This document shows positions 34,221 through 43,508 of a stretch of 64,000 nt of DNA, piece by piece. How positions within the stretch are numbered: position 1 is the stretch's first letter; every line of letters begins with the position of its first letter. Origin of the DNA: Cytophagales bacterium (GTDB taxonomy: Bacteria; Bacteroidota; Bacteroidia; Cytophagales; Cyclobacteriaceae); the NCBI GenBank assembly GCA_017303795.1, contig JAFLBR010000001.1, positions 467,185 to 531,184 of the forward strand, read 5' to 3'. The notes below the pieces were generated by a model. The model ran no database searches, was not told the origin of the DNA, and saw nothing but the letters and a program-made list of their open reading frames with translations. Made by a program: the position numbers and the translations under genes.

Positions 34221-35590
34221 GAATATTGCAAGTAAATATTTCTGATACCCGAGGAGGTGCCAGTGTAGTTGCATGGAATTTACACCAAGGTTTTAAGCAA
34301 GCTGGCCTTAAATCTTACATGGCCGTAAAAATATCATTAAAACATGATGAAAATATAATTACACTTGATAATGAAAGTGAAAGAACCTTTTGGTATAAGA
34401 AAAATTTTGCTTTAGCTAAATGGTTCGATACGTTATCGTTTCCAGGTAAGTCTAAGATAGCAGCTTTGCTACGATGGATAGCTTCTCCGGAATATTACCT
34501 CAAAGACTATTTGGGGATGGAGTATTTTAATTTTCCGGCTTCACGGGCTATATCTTTAAGTGAGTATGATATAATTCACTGTCACGTTTTACATGGTGAA
34601 TATTTTGATTTGAGATTGTTAGCCACATGGTCGCGTAAATTACCAGTTGTTATAACACTGCACGATGCATGGTTATTGGCTGGACATTGCGCTCATTCAT
34701 TTGATTGTACTAAATGGAAAACTGGATGCATGGGTTGTCCTGATCTTACAATACCCGTACCTATTAAGCGTGATAATGCTCATTTCAATTGGAAACAAAA
34801 GAAGAATATTTTTGAAAGTAGCAACCTGTACATAACAACACCATGTAAATGGTTACAAGATAAGGCTTTGAGTTCAATACTGGCGAAAGGTATAAAACGA
34901 TCTAAAGTAATTCATAATGGGGTTAATCAAACAATGTTTAGGCCAGGAGATAGAGCATCACTACGAAGCAAATTAGAAATAGCGGATGATGAATTTGTAA
35001 TGATGTTTGTTGCGAATGGAATAAGGAAAAACAGATGGAAGGATTTCTATACGCTAAATCAGACGATGGCAGAACTTAGTAAAGAGTTTTTGGATGGTCG
35101 GTTTTTGCTTTTAGCTGTTGGAGAGGAGGGTGACTCGTACGATGTAGGCAATGGAAGAATTGTATTTATTCCTTATCAAGATGATCCCTTAGCCGTAGCT
35201 GAATTGTATGGTGTTAGCGATGTTTATTTGCATTCAGCTAAAGCTGACACATTTCCAAATGCAGTCTTGGAGGCTTTATCATGTGGGGTTCCAGTAGTGG
35301 CTTCGGCTATTGGTGGAATTGTAGAACAAATAAAAGGGTTGAACTTAGTAGGTGGGCCACAATTCAATAACTATCCGATTGAAGAAGCAACGGGTATTTT
35401 GGTTGAAAGTAATAATTCAAAAAGTTTTGCAGAGAGCATTAAATGGATTAAAGAACATCCAATGGAGCGTAAAGTTATGGGGTATAATGCTGCTGCTGAT
35501 GCTAAAGTAAGGTTTGGGTGGGAGTCACATCTAGCGAGTTACATTGGTTGGTATAAAGAGATATTGTCTGATTTTAAACACGCATTATGA
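34217..35590 (+). CDS. Family 4 (group 1) glycosyltransferase
   Basis: GT-B fold glycosyltransferase of 457 residues. The N-terminal domain starts LQVNISDTRGGASVVAWNLH and includes VITLHDAWLLAGHCAHSFDC with several Cys (the WLLAGHCA...CTKWKTGCMGCP pattern), common in this subgroup. The C-terminal nucleotide-binding domain has ADTFPNAVLEALSCGVPVVA with the E-x7-E signature. The start is TTG at 34217 within the previous stop. It overlaps the following, frameshifted gene by 4 bases. Sugar specificity cannot be predicted. Confidence 0.9.
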   Translation: MRILQVNISDTRGGASVVAWNLHQGFKQAGLKSYMAVKISLKHDENIITLDNESERTFWYKKNFALAKWFDTLSFPGKSKIAALLRWIASPEYYLKDYLGMEYFNFPASRAISLSEYDIIHCHVLHGEYFDLRLLATWSRKLPVVITLHDAWLLAGHCAHSFDCTKWKTGCMGCPDLTIPVPIKRDNAHFNWKQKKNIFESSNLYITTPCKWLQDKALSSILAKGIKRSKVIHNGVNQTMFRPGDRASLRSKLEIADDEFVMMFVANGIRKNRWKDFYTLNQTMAELSKEFLDGRFLLLAVGEEGDSYDVGNGRIVFIPYQDDPLAVAELYGVSDVYLHSAKADTFPNAVLEALSCGVPVVASAIGGIVEQIKGLNLVGGPQFNNYPIEEATGILVESNNSKSFAESIKWIKEHPMERKVMGYNAAADAKVRFGWESHLASYIGWYKEILSDFKHAL

Positions 35591-36496
35591 GTAAGGTTGC
35601 ATTAATAATTATATTCAATCATAAATTTGAAAAGAATTTACCTGCCTTAAAAAATATATATCAAGAAAGATTTGAAGATATATATTTTGTTATTCCGTTT
35701 TATGCTGGTAGCGAAACTAACGTGATACCTGTGTACGATCATTCCTATTATTTTCAAGGCTATATAGCGCAAGCTCTTAAATTCATTTCGCATAAATTTG
35801 ATCATTATCTTTTTATAGCAGATGATTTATTTTTAAACCCTGCAATAAATCAATCGAACTATAGCAATTTTTTTAAGGGTTGATGAGACCACAAGTTTTA
35901 TAACTGACTCATTTAGTTTGCACACTCGTGCAAAATCAAAGTATTGGAAATGGATGAGGGTGGCCTATCAATTTAGGTTTCCTCAAAAAGGTTTGGAGGT
36001 GAGTGGGGAAATTCCATCTGAACAAGATGCACTTAAAATCCTTGAAGGCAAAGGATTTTCATTTAGATCAGTCAAGTACGAACAACTTTATGGTGTTATT
36101 CAATGGTCATTGTCCAAAGCCAACGTAGTAAACGTACTGCGATATTTAAAGCATAAGCTTTTGGGTATCTCAGCGTATAACCTTTCATATCCAATGGTGG
36201 CAGGATACTCAGATGTTATACGCGTACCAGCAGGATGCGTGCAGTTGTTTGGTCACTATTGCGGTGTATTTGCATCTGCTAATTTATTCGTAGAGCTAGC
36301 TATCCCAACAGCCTTAAATTTGGCGAGCAATAAAGTTGTTACAGAGGCGGATACTGATTTAAAAGGTATTGCTCTATGGCTTTCTGAAGACTTTGAATTG
36401 CTGAATAAATATCAGTTCTCGTTAAAAAAATTGCAAAGTGATTTTCCAAGTACCCATCTGTTCATTCACCCAATTAAATTATCCAAATGGAAATAG
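35587..36496 (+). pseudogene. Glycosyltransferase-like gene interrupted by a frameshift in a T7 run
   Basis: Two adjacent open parts (35587-35883 and the frame continuing to 36496) make one protein of about 302 residues if one T is removed from the seven T at 35868-35874. The joined reading is N-F-L-R-V-D-E-T-T-S-F-I-T-D-S and continues smoothly into the second part, with no other stop. The first part resembles a GT-A nucleotide-sugar domain (FDHYLFIADDLFLNP with the acidic pair). I do not recognise the exact family. The start overlaps the upstream gene by ATGA, and the end overlaps the next gene by 10 bases, so the frame was part of an intact operon. Either a real inactivation, a switch by slippage, or a base-calling error. 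Confidence 0.75.
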
Positions 36497-37467
36497 ACTC
36501 GGCATACATTGTTATCACAACAATTAACTATCCAACTGAAGCTGTTAAGAAATTTTCGACTATGCAGGCTTATAACCTTGTTGTTGTTGGCGATAAGAAA
36601 ACTCCAACGGACTGGAGTTGGAAGAATGTGAACTATTTAAGCTTGGATATCCAAAATACTGAGCAACCTCAATTTAGCAAAATGTTGCCGGTTAATCACG
36701 ATGGCAGAAAAATGCTAGGTTATCTACATGCTATTAAGAGGGGTGCCAACATAATAATTGATACAGATGACGACAATATTCCATATGATTTCTGGCGTTT
36801 CCCTTCTTTTGAAAGTGATTATGATCTTTGTATTGATAAAGGCTTTATAAATGTATATAAAGAATTTAGCGAGGAGTACGTTTGGCCTCGTGGACTTCCG
36901 CTTGCTTGTATTCGATCTGCCTCAGGTTTAAAAATTTTGAAAGGTGAAACTTCGATGGTCGGTGTTTGGCAAGGTCTGGCTAATGATGATCCAGACGTAG
37001 ATGCTATTTATAGATTAGTTTTCGATAAGCCTGTTGTTTTTAAAAGACGATCGCCTGTAATTTTAGAGAATGGCTGTATTTCTCCTTTTAATTCTCAAAA
37101 TACGGCATTCCGTAAAGAACTATTTCCACTACTCTACTTACCAAGTTTTGTTACTTTTAGGTTTACTGATATTTTGCGTGGGCTGGTGGCTCAGCCAATA
37201 ATGTGGTTATATGGATATAAGTTAGGCTTTACTGAAGCCACCGTTCTCCAGAGACGAAATCCGCATGATTATGTTAAAGATTTTATCTCCGAAATACCGA
37301 TGTATGAAAATTCTCAAAAAATTATTGAAATAATTACTCCCCGATTATCAACTAAACAATCAGTATCCAGTAACCTGTACGAGTCCTACGAAGCATTATA
37401 TGAAAAAAATATTGTACCAAAACAGGAATTAGAATTGCTCCAATCCTGGCTTTCCTTAATTCCTTAA
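36487..37467 (+). CDS. STELLO/DUF288-like glycosyltransferase
   Basis: Protein of 326 residues resembling the STELLO (DUF288) glycosyltransferase family, better known from plants and animals but also found in bacteria. The opening YIVITTINYPTEAVKKF and LVVVGDKKTPTDW are the nucleotide-sugar region. The metal-binding acidic run DTDDDN is at residues 92-97. CISPFNSQNTAFRK carries another conserved segment, and LRGLVAQPIMW precedes the basic C-terminus. It overlaps the frameshifted gene by 10 bases. The natural substrate in bacteria is not known. Confidence 0.75.
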   Translation: MEIDSAYIVITTINYPTEAVKKFSTMQAYNLVVVGDKKTPTDWSWKNVNYLSLDIQNTEQPQFSKMLPVNHDGRKMLGYLHAIKRGANIIIDTDDDNIPYDFWRFPSFESDYDLCIDKGFINVYKEFSEEYVWPRGLPLACIRSASGLKILKGETSMVGVWQGLANDDPDVDAIYRLVFDKPVVFKRRSPVILENGCISPFNSQNTAFRKELFPLLYLPSFVTFRFTDILRGLVAQPIMWLYGYKLGFTEATVLQRRNPHDYVKDFISEIPMYENSQKIIEIITPRLSTKQSVSSNLYESYEALYEKNIVPKQELELLQSWLSLIP

Positions 37468-37518
37468 TTGATTATCAAGTGTCAAACCTTTGATGCGAAT
37501 TTAAAACTCTGAGTAACT

Positions 37519-38448
37519 ATGAGTGTAAGTGACTCACTTTGGATGTGGCGAGAAGATCCTATCGTAATTTCTGAGAATATGCTCAATGGTAAATTATGGC
37601 CTAAAGTTTCTATTGTAACTCCTTCTTATAATCAAGGTAAGTACATCGAAGAAACGATCCGCTCGGTCATTATGCAGGGCTATCCAAACTTAGAATTCAT
37701 TATTATAGATGGCGGGAGTACCGATAACTCTGTTGAGATCATCAAGAAATATGAAAAACATATTACTTATTGGGTTAGCGAAAAAGATAAGGGGCAAACT
37801 CATGCCATTAATAAAGGGTTTGAAAAGGCAACCGGAGATATATTGGCTTACTTAAATAGTGATGATGTATATATGCCTTATACCTTACGTCTTGTAGCTG
37901 AATTGTTTGATCGGTATAATGTAAACTGGCTTACCGGATTGCGATCTCATTTAGTGGATAATGTTGTGATTTCACCGTTACCAGCTGCAACAACTAAATT
38001 TAATTCGAAATTATATAAAAAGGGATTTCATGTTCCGTGGGTGTTGGGATGGAATCAACAACCCTCTACCTTTTGGAGTGCCAGCCTGTTTAATAAAGCA
38101 GGGAGACTTTTTGACGAGTCCATGCAATGTTCATTTGATGTAGATATGTGGATACGGTTTTCTAGCTTTAGTGAGCTGGTGTATGTGCGTGCAGTATTAG
38201 CTATGATGCGCCAGCATTCCGAACAAAAAAGTCGAACGCTGAGATTAGATTTTGCTGAGATTGAAGGGCAAGCTGGCACTAAGTATCAATTCTATTCTCT
38301 TTGGTTCCGAAAGTTACTTATGAAGAGTTTTCGTTTTCCCGTACTAAGAAAAATAGCCAGGATTTATTTGGGCCATCCACGCTTTACCCGCATTGATTGG
38401 GATCCGGTAGCGAACGATTGGAAGATGATTATTAAGCCTTTTTTTTAG
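37519..38448 (+). CDS. Family 2 glycosyltransferase
   Basis: GT-A family 2 enzyme of 309 residues with a short N-terminal extension (about 28 residues) before VSIVTPSYNQGKYIEETIRS. The donor site is FIIIDGGSTDNS, and the metal site lies in AYLNSDDVYMP (Asp-Asp). Further on are NQQPSTFWSASLF and CSFDVDMWIRFS (catalytic D-x-D-x-W pattern). This subgroup often adds a sugar in O-antigen assembly. The TAG stop overlaps the GTG start of the next gene by one base. Confidence 0.9.
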   Translation: MSVSDSLWMWREDPIVISENMLNGKLWPKVSIVTPSYNQGKYIEETIRSVIMQGYPNLEFIIIDGGSTDNSVEIIKKYEKHITYWVSEKDKGQTHAINKGFEKATGDILAYLNSDDVYMPYTLRLVAELFDRYNVNWLTGLRSHLVDNVVISPLPAATTKFNSKLYKKGFHVPWVLGWNQQPSTFWSASLFNKAGRLFDESMQCSFDVDMWIRFSSFSELVYVRAVLAMMRQHSEQKSRTLRLDFAEIEGQAGTKYQFYSLWFRKLLMKSFRFPVLRKIARIYLGHPRFTRIDWDPVANDWKMIIKPFF

Positions 38449-39428
38449 TGTTGTTAATCTCTGTTATCCTTCCGTGTTACAATACTGAAGATTTAATAGG
38501 ATATGCTATTGAAAGCATTCTGAAACAGAGTACCAAAAACATAGAACTTATTGTGGTAGATGATGCTTCCTCAGATAACTCATTAAAAATTATCCGTTCT
38601 TTTCAAGATGATAGAATTAAGGTTCTTCAACTTAATGTTAACAGCGGCTATCCCACAGCCATGAATGCCGGTATTGCAGTTGCTCAAGGAAAATACATTG
38701 CTCGTATGGATGCAGATGATGTGTGTTTGCCTACTCGCTTGGAAGAACAACTCAAGGCCCTTGAGCTCCATCCGAAGGCAGCTTTTTGCGGGCTTAACCG
38801 GTATCGCATCACTCCGGGTAATAAATTGTATTGCGACCGGAATCTACCCAACGAAAAATATAAGCTAGAGACATGGGAGAACCTGATCAATAACCAACGC
38901 CTGTTTACCGATCCTTCTGTGATGGTGGAAAAGGAAAAAGTGTTGGCTGTAGGTGGATACCGTACATTTCAGCGTTCCGGAATGGATGTGGACTTATGGT
39001 TACGGTTAATGGAGCACTTCGGGCCGTGTGTCACTATAACTACTCCCTTATTTGGTAAGCGTTTGGAACCCGGCTCATTAATATTTAAGCCAGAAACAAC
39101 ACTCATCAATCAGGTGCCGCGTGTTTTGGCTCAACAACGTAAACAGTCGGGAAGTGATGCCATTGCGCGCGGTGAAAAAATTGATTTGAAGGCTTGGTTG
39201 AAAATGGGCTTGCTTACGCCAACAGATGCACGCAATAAACGTTCGTTGTTTGTAGGTACAGCGGTGGCTTGTGCAAGTTTTATGGATTGGCGAGGTTTTA
39301 GGATTTACTTCTACCATGCCTGGCGCTTTTCCACAACTATTAAAGACAAGATAACGCTGTTGCTGGAGTTAGGGAGTAAGTTAATTAAGCGCATTCGTTA
39401 TAATCCGTACAAAGAGTTTAGTATTTAA
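38448..39428 (+). CDS. Family 2 glycosyltransferase
   Basis: GT-A family 2 glycosyltransferase, 326 residues, start GTG at 38448. The N-terminal ISVILPCYNTEDLIGYAIES and IVVDDASSDNS bind the nucleotide sugar. The D-x-D is in ARMDADDVCLPTRLE, and RSGMDVDLWLRLMEHFG is the later acidic motif. The C-terminal 100 residues are helical (possible acceptor recognition or membrane contact). Unlike the previous gene, GC-richer codons are used here. It is followed by the asparagine-synthase-like gene after 1 base. Confidence 0.9.
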   Translation: MLLISVILPCYNTEDLIGYAIESILKQSTKNIELIVVDDASSDNSLKIIRSFQDDRIKVLQLNVNSGYPTAMNAGIAVAQGKYIARMDADDVCLPTRLEEQLKALELHPKAAFCGLNRYRITPGNKLYCDRNLPNEKYKLETWENLINNQRLFTDPSVMVEKEKVLAVGGYRTFQRSGMDVDLWLRLMEHFGPCVTITTPLFGKRLEPGSLIFKPETTLINQVPRVLAQQRKQSGSDAIARGEKIDLKAWLKMGLLTPTDARNKRSLFVGTAVACASFMDWRGFRIYFYHAWRFSTTIKDKITLLLELGSKLIKRIRYNPYKEFSI

Positions 39429-39429
39429 G

Positions 39430-40842
39430 ATGTTGACTTATAGTAATCAAACAGTTAAAATACCCATTGTACCTCCTGTGGTTTCTTACTATACTCTGCC
39501 AGGTGAAAGCAAATTGGATTACCCAGCTATCTGCTGTTTTGCGGCTCTGGGTTTTTTTCTGAATGATGATACGTATTACACCAATCGGAAAGCGTTTCGG
39601 CCTGCTACGGAGTACCAGTTTGATGCTTTCGGTAATGTGGTATCCAGAAATCGGTACTTTAATTGGCAGTATCAACCACGTGAGATTTCGTTTGAGCAAG
39701 CATTGGATGAGTTTTCAAATCTGATTGAGGGTGTCATTGAACGGGAAACTGAAACAAAAAAAATTGTATTGCCTATTTCTGGAGGATTAGATAGTCGCAC
39801 CTTAGCGGCTGCTGTGGCCCATCGCCAAGATGTATTTGGTTATAGTTATCAGTTTGAAAACGGTGTATCAGAGAATTTTTACGGAGGTGCAGTAGCTAAA
39901 GCATTATCCTTTCCGTACCAGAGTTTTACGCTTCCAAGGGGTTATTTATGGAATGTGATAGACCAGTTGGCGCAACTGAATGGTTGTTATGCAGAATTTT
40001 TGAATCCGCGACAAATGGCAGTGTATGGGCAGTTTGCTAATAAAGGAGATGTTTTTTTATTGGGTCATGGTGGCGATTTGTTCTTTGATAGTATGGGCGT
40101 GGCGGATAACCTGACAGAAAAAGAACAACATGAATACCTGATTAAAAAATTGATCAAGCCGGCAGGCTGGCAATTGGGTGAAAGCTTGTGGAAAGCCTGG
40201 GGTGTTAATGGTGATTTTAGAGAATACATTAGTGCGCGAATACTGGAGTTGCTTCGCGGAATAGAAATTGAAAATGCCAATGCACGCCTGCGGGCTTTTA
40301 AAACAGAGTATTATGTGGCACGCTGGACAGCGGTGAACCTCGAACTTTTTAAACAGCAGTTACCGGTTTCTGTACCCTTCTTTCATGATGACATGTGTCG
40401 GTGGATTTGCACTTTACCAGAAACTCATTTGAGTGGTCGCAAATTGGAAATCGAATACCTGAAGAAGAAAAGTCCATCACTCGCCAAGATCCCCTGGCAA
40501 AAGGTCTATCCCTGCAACTTGTTTAATTACCATGAATTTGACTCACTATCGATGAAAATTCACCGTGCCTGGGTTAAGGGTAAACGCGAAGTAAAGAAGC
40601 ACCTGCTGGATAGGCGAACGGATACAGGCAATTGGGAGTTGCAGCTCCTCGGTGAAAAAAACACCAAATACTTGAAAGAATATCTTATTAATAAATGGAC
40701 TGAAGAATTTATCTCCAAAGAAATTTCAATTGACTACTTTTCTAAATTTCAACAGCAGGGAAAGGTTTATGTTCATGCCGTTACGATGTTGTTGACTCTG
40801 TCGCTTTTTGGTCAGAAATTTTATAGAAATGGAAAGCCTTAA
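39430..40842 (+). CDS. Asparagine-synthase-like protein without a glutaminase active site
   Basis: 470 residues with the C-terminal AsnB-type ATP-pyrophosphatase domain. The PP-loop PISGGLDSRTLAA is at residues 115-127, and LLGHGGDLFFDSMG is the later conserved loop. The first about 100 residues recall the second half of the class II glutamine amidotransferase domain (AALGFFLNDDTYY), but the N-terminal catalytic Cys2 is missing, so ammonia from glutamine is not expected. Such proteins are frequent in polysaccharide clusters, where they may amidate or adenylate a sugar acid or a peptide. The substrate is unknown. Confidence 0.85.
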   Translation: MLTYSNQTVKIPIVPPVVSYYTLPGESKLDYPAICCFAALGFFLNDDTYYTNRKAFRPATEYQFDAFGNVVSRNRYFNWQYQPREISFEQALDEFSNLIEGVIERETETKKIVLPISGGLDSRTLAAAVAHRQDVFGYSYQFENGVSENFYGGAVAKALSFPYQSFTLPRGYLWNVIDQLAQLNGCYAEFLNPRQMAVYGQFANKGDVFLLGHGGDLFFDSMGVADNLTEKEQHEYLIKKLIKPAGWQLGESLWKAWGVNGDFREYISARILELLRGIEIENANARLRAFKTEYYVARWTAVNLELFKQQLPVSVPFFHDDMCRWICTLPETHLSGRKLEIEYLKKKSPSLAKIPWQKVYPCNLFNYHEFDSLSMKIHRAWVKGKREVKKHLLDRRTDTGNWELQLLGEKNTKYLKEYLINKWTEEFISKEISIDYFSKFQQQGKVYVHAVTMLLTLSLFGQKFYRNGKP

Positions 40843-40880
40843 GATTGAACTAGGTAAGTATTCATCCGCATATAGGTACA

Positions 40881-42209
40881 ATGGAAGATAAGAAGGAATT
40901 TAAGTTTGTGTTAGCGTATGGAGTGCTTCTGGGTGGTTTAACCCTGGTAATCGCGTTATTACTTAATCCTGCAGTTTTAAGAACTTTTTCAACAGACGGA
41001 GAAATTGATCCATCGAATGTATTTCGAATCTATGCTACACGAAAAGTTCTTTTTATTGCGGGTGGTTTGTTGATGGCACTTTCATTAATGGCCATGAAAT
41101 CCTTTTTGGGTCGCTTAAAAATAGCACCCGAAAAACCCTTGTTAATAATCACACTGGTGTGGTTAATAACGTTAATTGAGTTAGGGCTTCGTCTTAATCC
41201 TCACTACACTACCCGGGAGACATACGATTCTTCTCCTTCCTATTTGCCATCACCTGTTTCACAGCATAGATTGGATCCTCATCAGCAAGCTATTTTATCC
41301 CGTAAAGGAAAAGATACAATCAGGAATCTGGCAAATGGATTTTCTGCAAGCGAATTTAATATAACGAAAAAGGAAGGAGAGATTCGGATTTTTGTACTGG
41401 GTGGTTCGCATGTGTTTGACCTAAATGCTGTAAATGGCAGCGATTGGCCATCTCTTGCACAAAAAGGATTGCATGCTGAAGGTTATGAGAATATCACTAT
41501 AATAAATGCAGGCGTACCGGGCTGGAGAACATTTGATATGATTGGCAGGGTAATGGCAGAATTGCATTACTACAATCCTGACTATATTATTTTATGTGAA
41601 ACCTATAACGATTTAAAATACTTTTCATGGGCTGCATCTACAGCAACACCGTTTCATAAGCTTCCTAAATTAGGTGAGCCAACACATAAAGAAATCAGTC
41701 TCCTTGTTCGGGTTTTGGAGAAATCTCAAATTTATCTTTATACTCGTGATGCAGTTTTAAATTTCAAAAGCAAACCACAACTTCAGCAGGATCAGGATTA
41801 TTTATATGACACTACGTTTTCAAACCGAATCAGACCGGAGGCCTTGGAACAGTTTCGAATTAATATTGATGTCTTTATTTCTGCTTGTTTAGCAGCAGGC
41901 ATAACACCGATTGTCGCTACAGAGCCTCGTTTGTTAACATCGGAAAATGTTGAAGCCTTAAGTAAATCGGAAAAGTTTACAACTTCAACCGGATTAACAC
42001 TATCAGCATTGTTGCAAGCGTCACTTAAATGCGATTCTATTCTTGCTTTAGAAGCATCCAGGTTTAAAGTGCCATTCTTTGATTTAGCCTCAACTTGTTC
42101 GGGGCAAGAAACAGCATTTAGAGATCTTATTCATTATACAAAAGGAGGAGGAGAGTGCGCGGGTGATAAATTAAAGGATGAGCTAAAAGCACTATTAAGT
42201 CTGAAGTAA
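40881..42209 (+). CDS. Membrane-anchored SGNH/GDSL-hydrolase-like protein
   Basis: 442 residues. Three N-terminal hydrophobic segments (about 8-30, 52-68 and 80-100) are followed by an extracytoplasmic SGNH hydrolase domain. The nucleophile Ser176 lies in VLGGSHVFD, the oxyanion Gly in NAGVPGW, and the Asn region in CETYNDLKYF. The C-terminal Asp415-x-x-His418 (RDLIHYTKGGG) completes the classical triad. Enzymes of this build add or remove O-acyl groups on polysaccharides on the periplasmic side. An acyltransferase partner of the MBOAT type is not present in the window. Confidence 0.82.
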   Translation: MEDKKEFKFVLAYGVLLGGLTLVIALLLNPAVLRTFSTDGEIDPSNVFRIYATRKVLFIAGGLLMALSLMAMKSFLGRLKIAPEKPLLIITLVWLITLIELGLRLNPHYTTRETYDSSPSYLPSPVSQHRLDPHQQAILSRKGKDTIRNLANGFSASEFNITKKEGEIRIFVLGGSHVFDLNAVNGSDWPSLAQKGLHAEGYENITIINAGVPGWRTFDMIGRVMAELHYYNPDYIILCETYNDLKYFSWAASTATPFHKLPKLGEPTHKEISLLVRVLEKSQIYLYTRDAVLNFKSKPQLQQDQDYLYDTTFSNRIRPEALEQFRINIDVFISACLAAGITPIVATEPRLLTSENVEALSKSEKFTTSTGLTLSALLQASLKCDSILALEASRFKVPFFDLASTCSGQETAFRDLIHYTKGGGECAGDKLKDELKALLSLK

Positions 42210-42302
42210 GTCGTGAATCCTGAAATTATTAAGGAAAATTTTATGAGTTTGTAACAATTGAATTGCAGAAGTTTTGTTTTTTCTTGTCTATAAATAAGCT
42301 GT

Positions 42303-43493
42303 TTGAAAGCAACAAGTGACTTTGTTCGTATTGGATTGGTACTGTCATCGGTACCAGCATACTCTGAAACGTTTTTTACATCCAAAATTAATGGTCTATC
42401 TAAGCGAGGTTACCGCATTGTTGTTTTTGCCCGGGGAAACAGGAAAACTGATTTAAAATGTTCTGTTGTTCAGCCCTATCCGGTTTATAAAAGCGGTCTT
42501 GTTAGGTTGCTATGCATGTGTGTAGTACTTCCGCTTGTGTTTACTCGGGCTCCGCTCGCAAGTTTGCGGTTATGGCGACTTGAAAAGAGGGATGGGTTAA
42601 GTCATACACAGATTCTTAAGAGTCTTTACCTGAACGCTCATATTCTTCCATACACGCTTCATTGGCTTCATCTTGGATTTGCTGCAGTTGGTATAGGCCG
42701 GGAAAATGTTGCAAAGGCAATTGGAAGCCAGTTAGCAGTTAGCTTTCGCGGTTACGATATTAACGTTTATCCACTCAAGCACCATGGATGTTATGATAGG
42801 TTGTGGACAAAAGTTGATAAGGTACATGCTATATCTCACTATTTGGTAAATCAATCCCGTGCGTTAGGTCTTGCAGATTCGACCCCATTCCAAATTATTA
42901 CTCCAGCCGTCAGCAATTACTTGCCTGTAAAAAATGACTTTGAAATAAAGAAGCCTATACAATTACTAACCGTGGCTCGACTGACCTGGGTAAAAGGATT
43001 ATCGATTGCCTTACAGGCAGTATCCCAGCTCAAAAGTACGGGAGTTGAAGTTCATTATACTATAATTGGCGATGGACCTGATCATGAATATCTGCTTCAT
43101 GAAATTTATGCGCTGGAATTAACTAAGTGGGTTACATTAACCGGAAAGCTTTCACATGCCGACACCCTAAACCGGATACAACAATCAGATATTTATCTGC
43201 AGCCCAGTTTGAATGAAGGTTTCTGCAATGCGGTTTTGGAAGCTCAGGCGATGGGTTGTTTATGTTTGGCCAGTAGGGTAGGTGGACTTACCGAAAATAT
43301 AGAGCATGGTGTTACTGGTTGGCTTTTTGAACCGCGCAACTCGGGTGCTTGTGCAGAGGCGATAGTGAGACTCATAAATCTCTCCTTGGAAGAAAGAACT
43401 ACTATTTCCTCGCAAGCTCGTCAACGTGTTGCAGCGCACTTTCAAATGGATAAACAAGTGTTGCAATGGAAATTATTTTACGAATCAAATTAA
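42303..43493 (+). CDS. Family 4 glycosyltransferase
   Basis: GT-B glycosyltransferase of 396 residues, with start TTG at 42303 followed by FVRIGLVLSSVPAYSETF. The C-terminal nucleotide-binding domain contains LLTVARLTWVKGLSIALQA, then IIGDGPDHEYL and ISLNEGFCNAVLEAQ-like sequence (QPSLNEGFCNAVLEAQAMG), the E-x7-E signature. This group often transfers hexoses with retention. It is separated by 93 bases from the upstream gene, and an internal promoter there is possible but not identified. Confidence 0.9.
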   Translation: MKATSDFVRIGLVLSSVPAYSETFFTSKINGLSKRGYRIVVFARGNRKTDLKCSVVQPYPVYKSGLVRLLCMCVVLPLVFTRAPLASLRLWRLEKRDGLSHTQILKSLYLNAHILPYTLHWLHLGFAAVGIGRENVAKAIGSQLAVSFRGYDINVYPLKHHGCYDRLWTKVDKVHAISHYLVNQSRALGLADSTPFQIITPAVSNYLPVKNDFEIKKPIQLLTVARLTWVKGLSIALQAVSQLKSTGVEVHYTIIGDGPDHEYLLHEIYALELTKWVTLTGKLSHADTLNRIQQSDIYLQPSLNEGFCNAVLEAQAMGCLCLASRVGGLTENIEHGVTGWLFEPRNSGACAEAIVRLINLSLEERTTISSQARQRVAAHFQMDKQVLQWKLFYESN

Positions 43494-43508
43494 TAACCAA
43501 TAACTATT

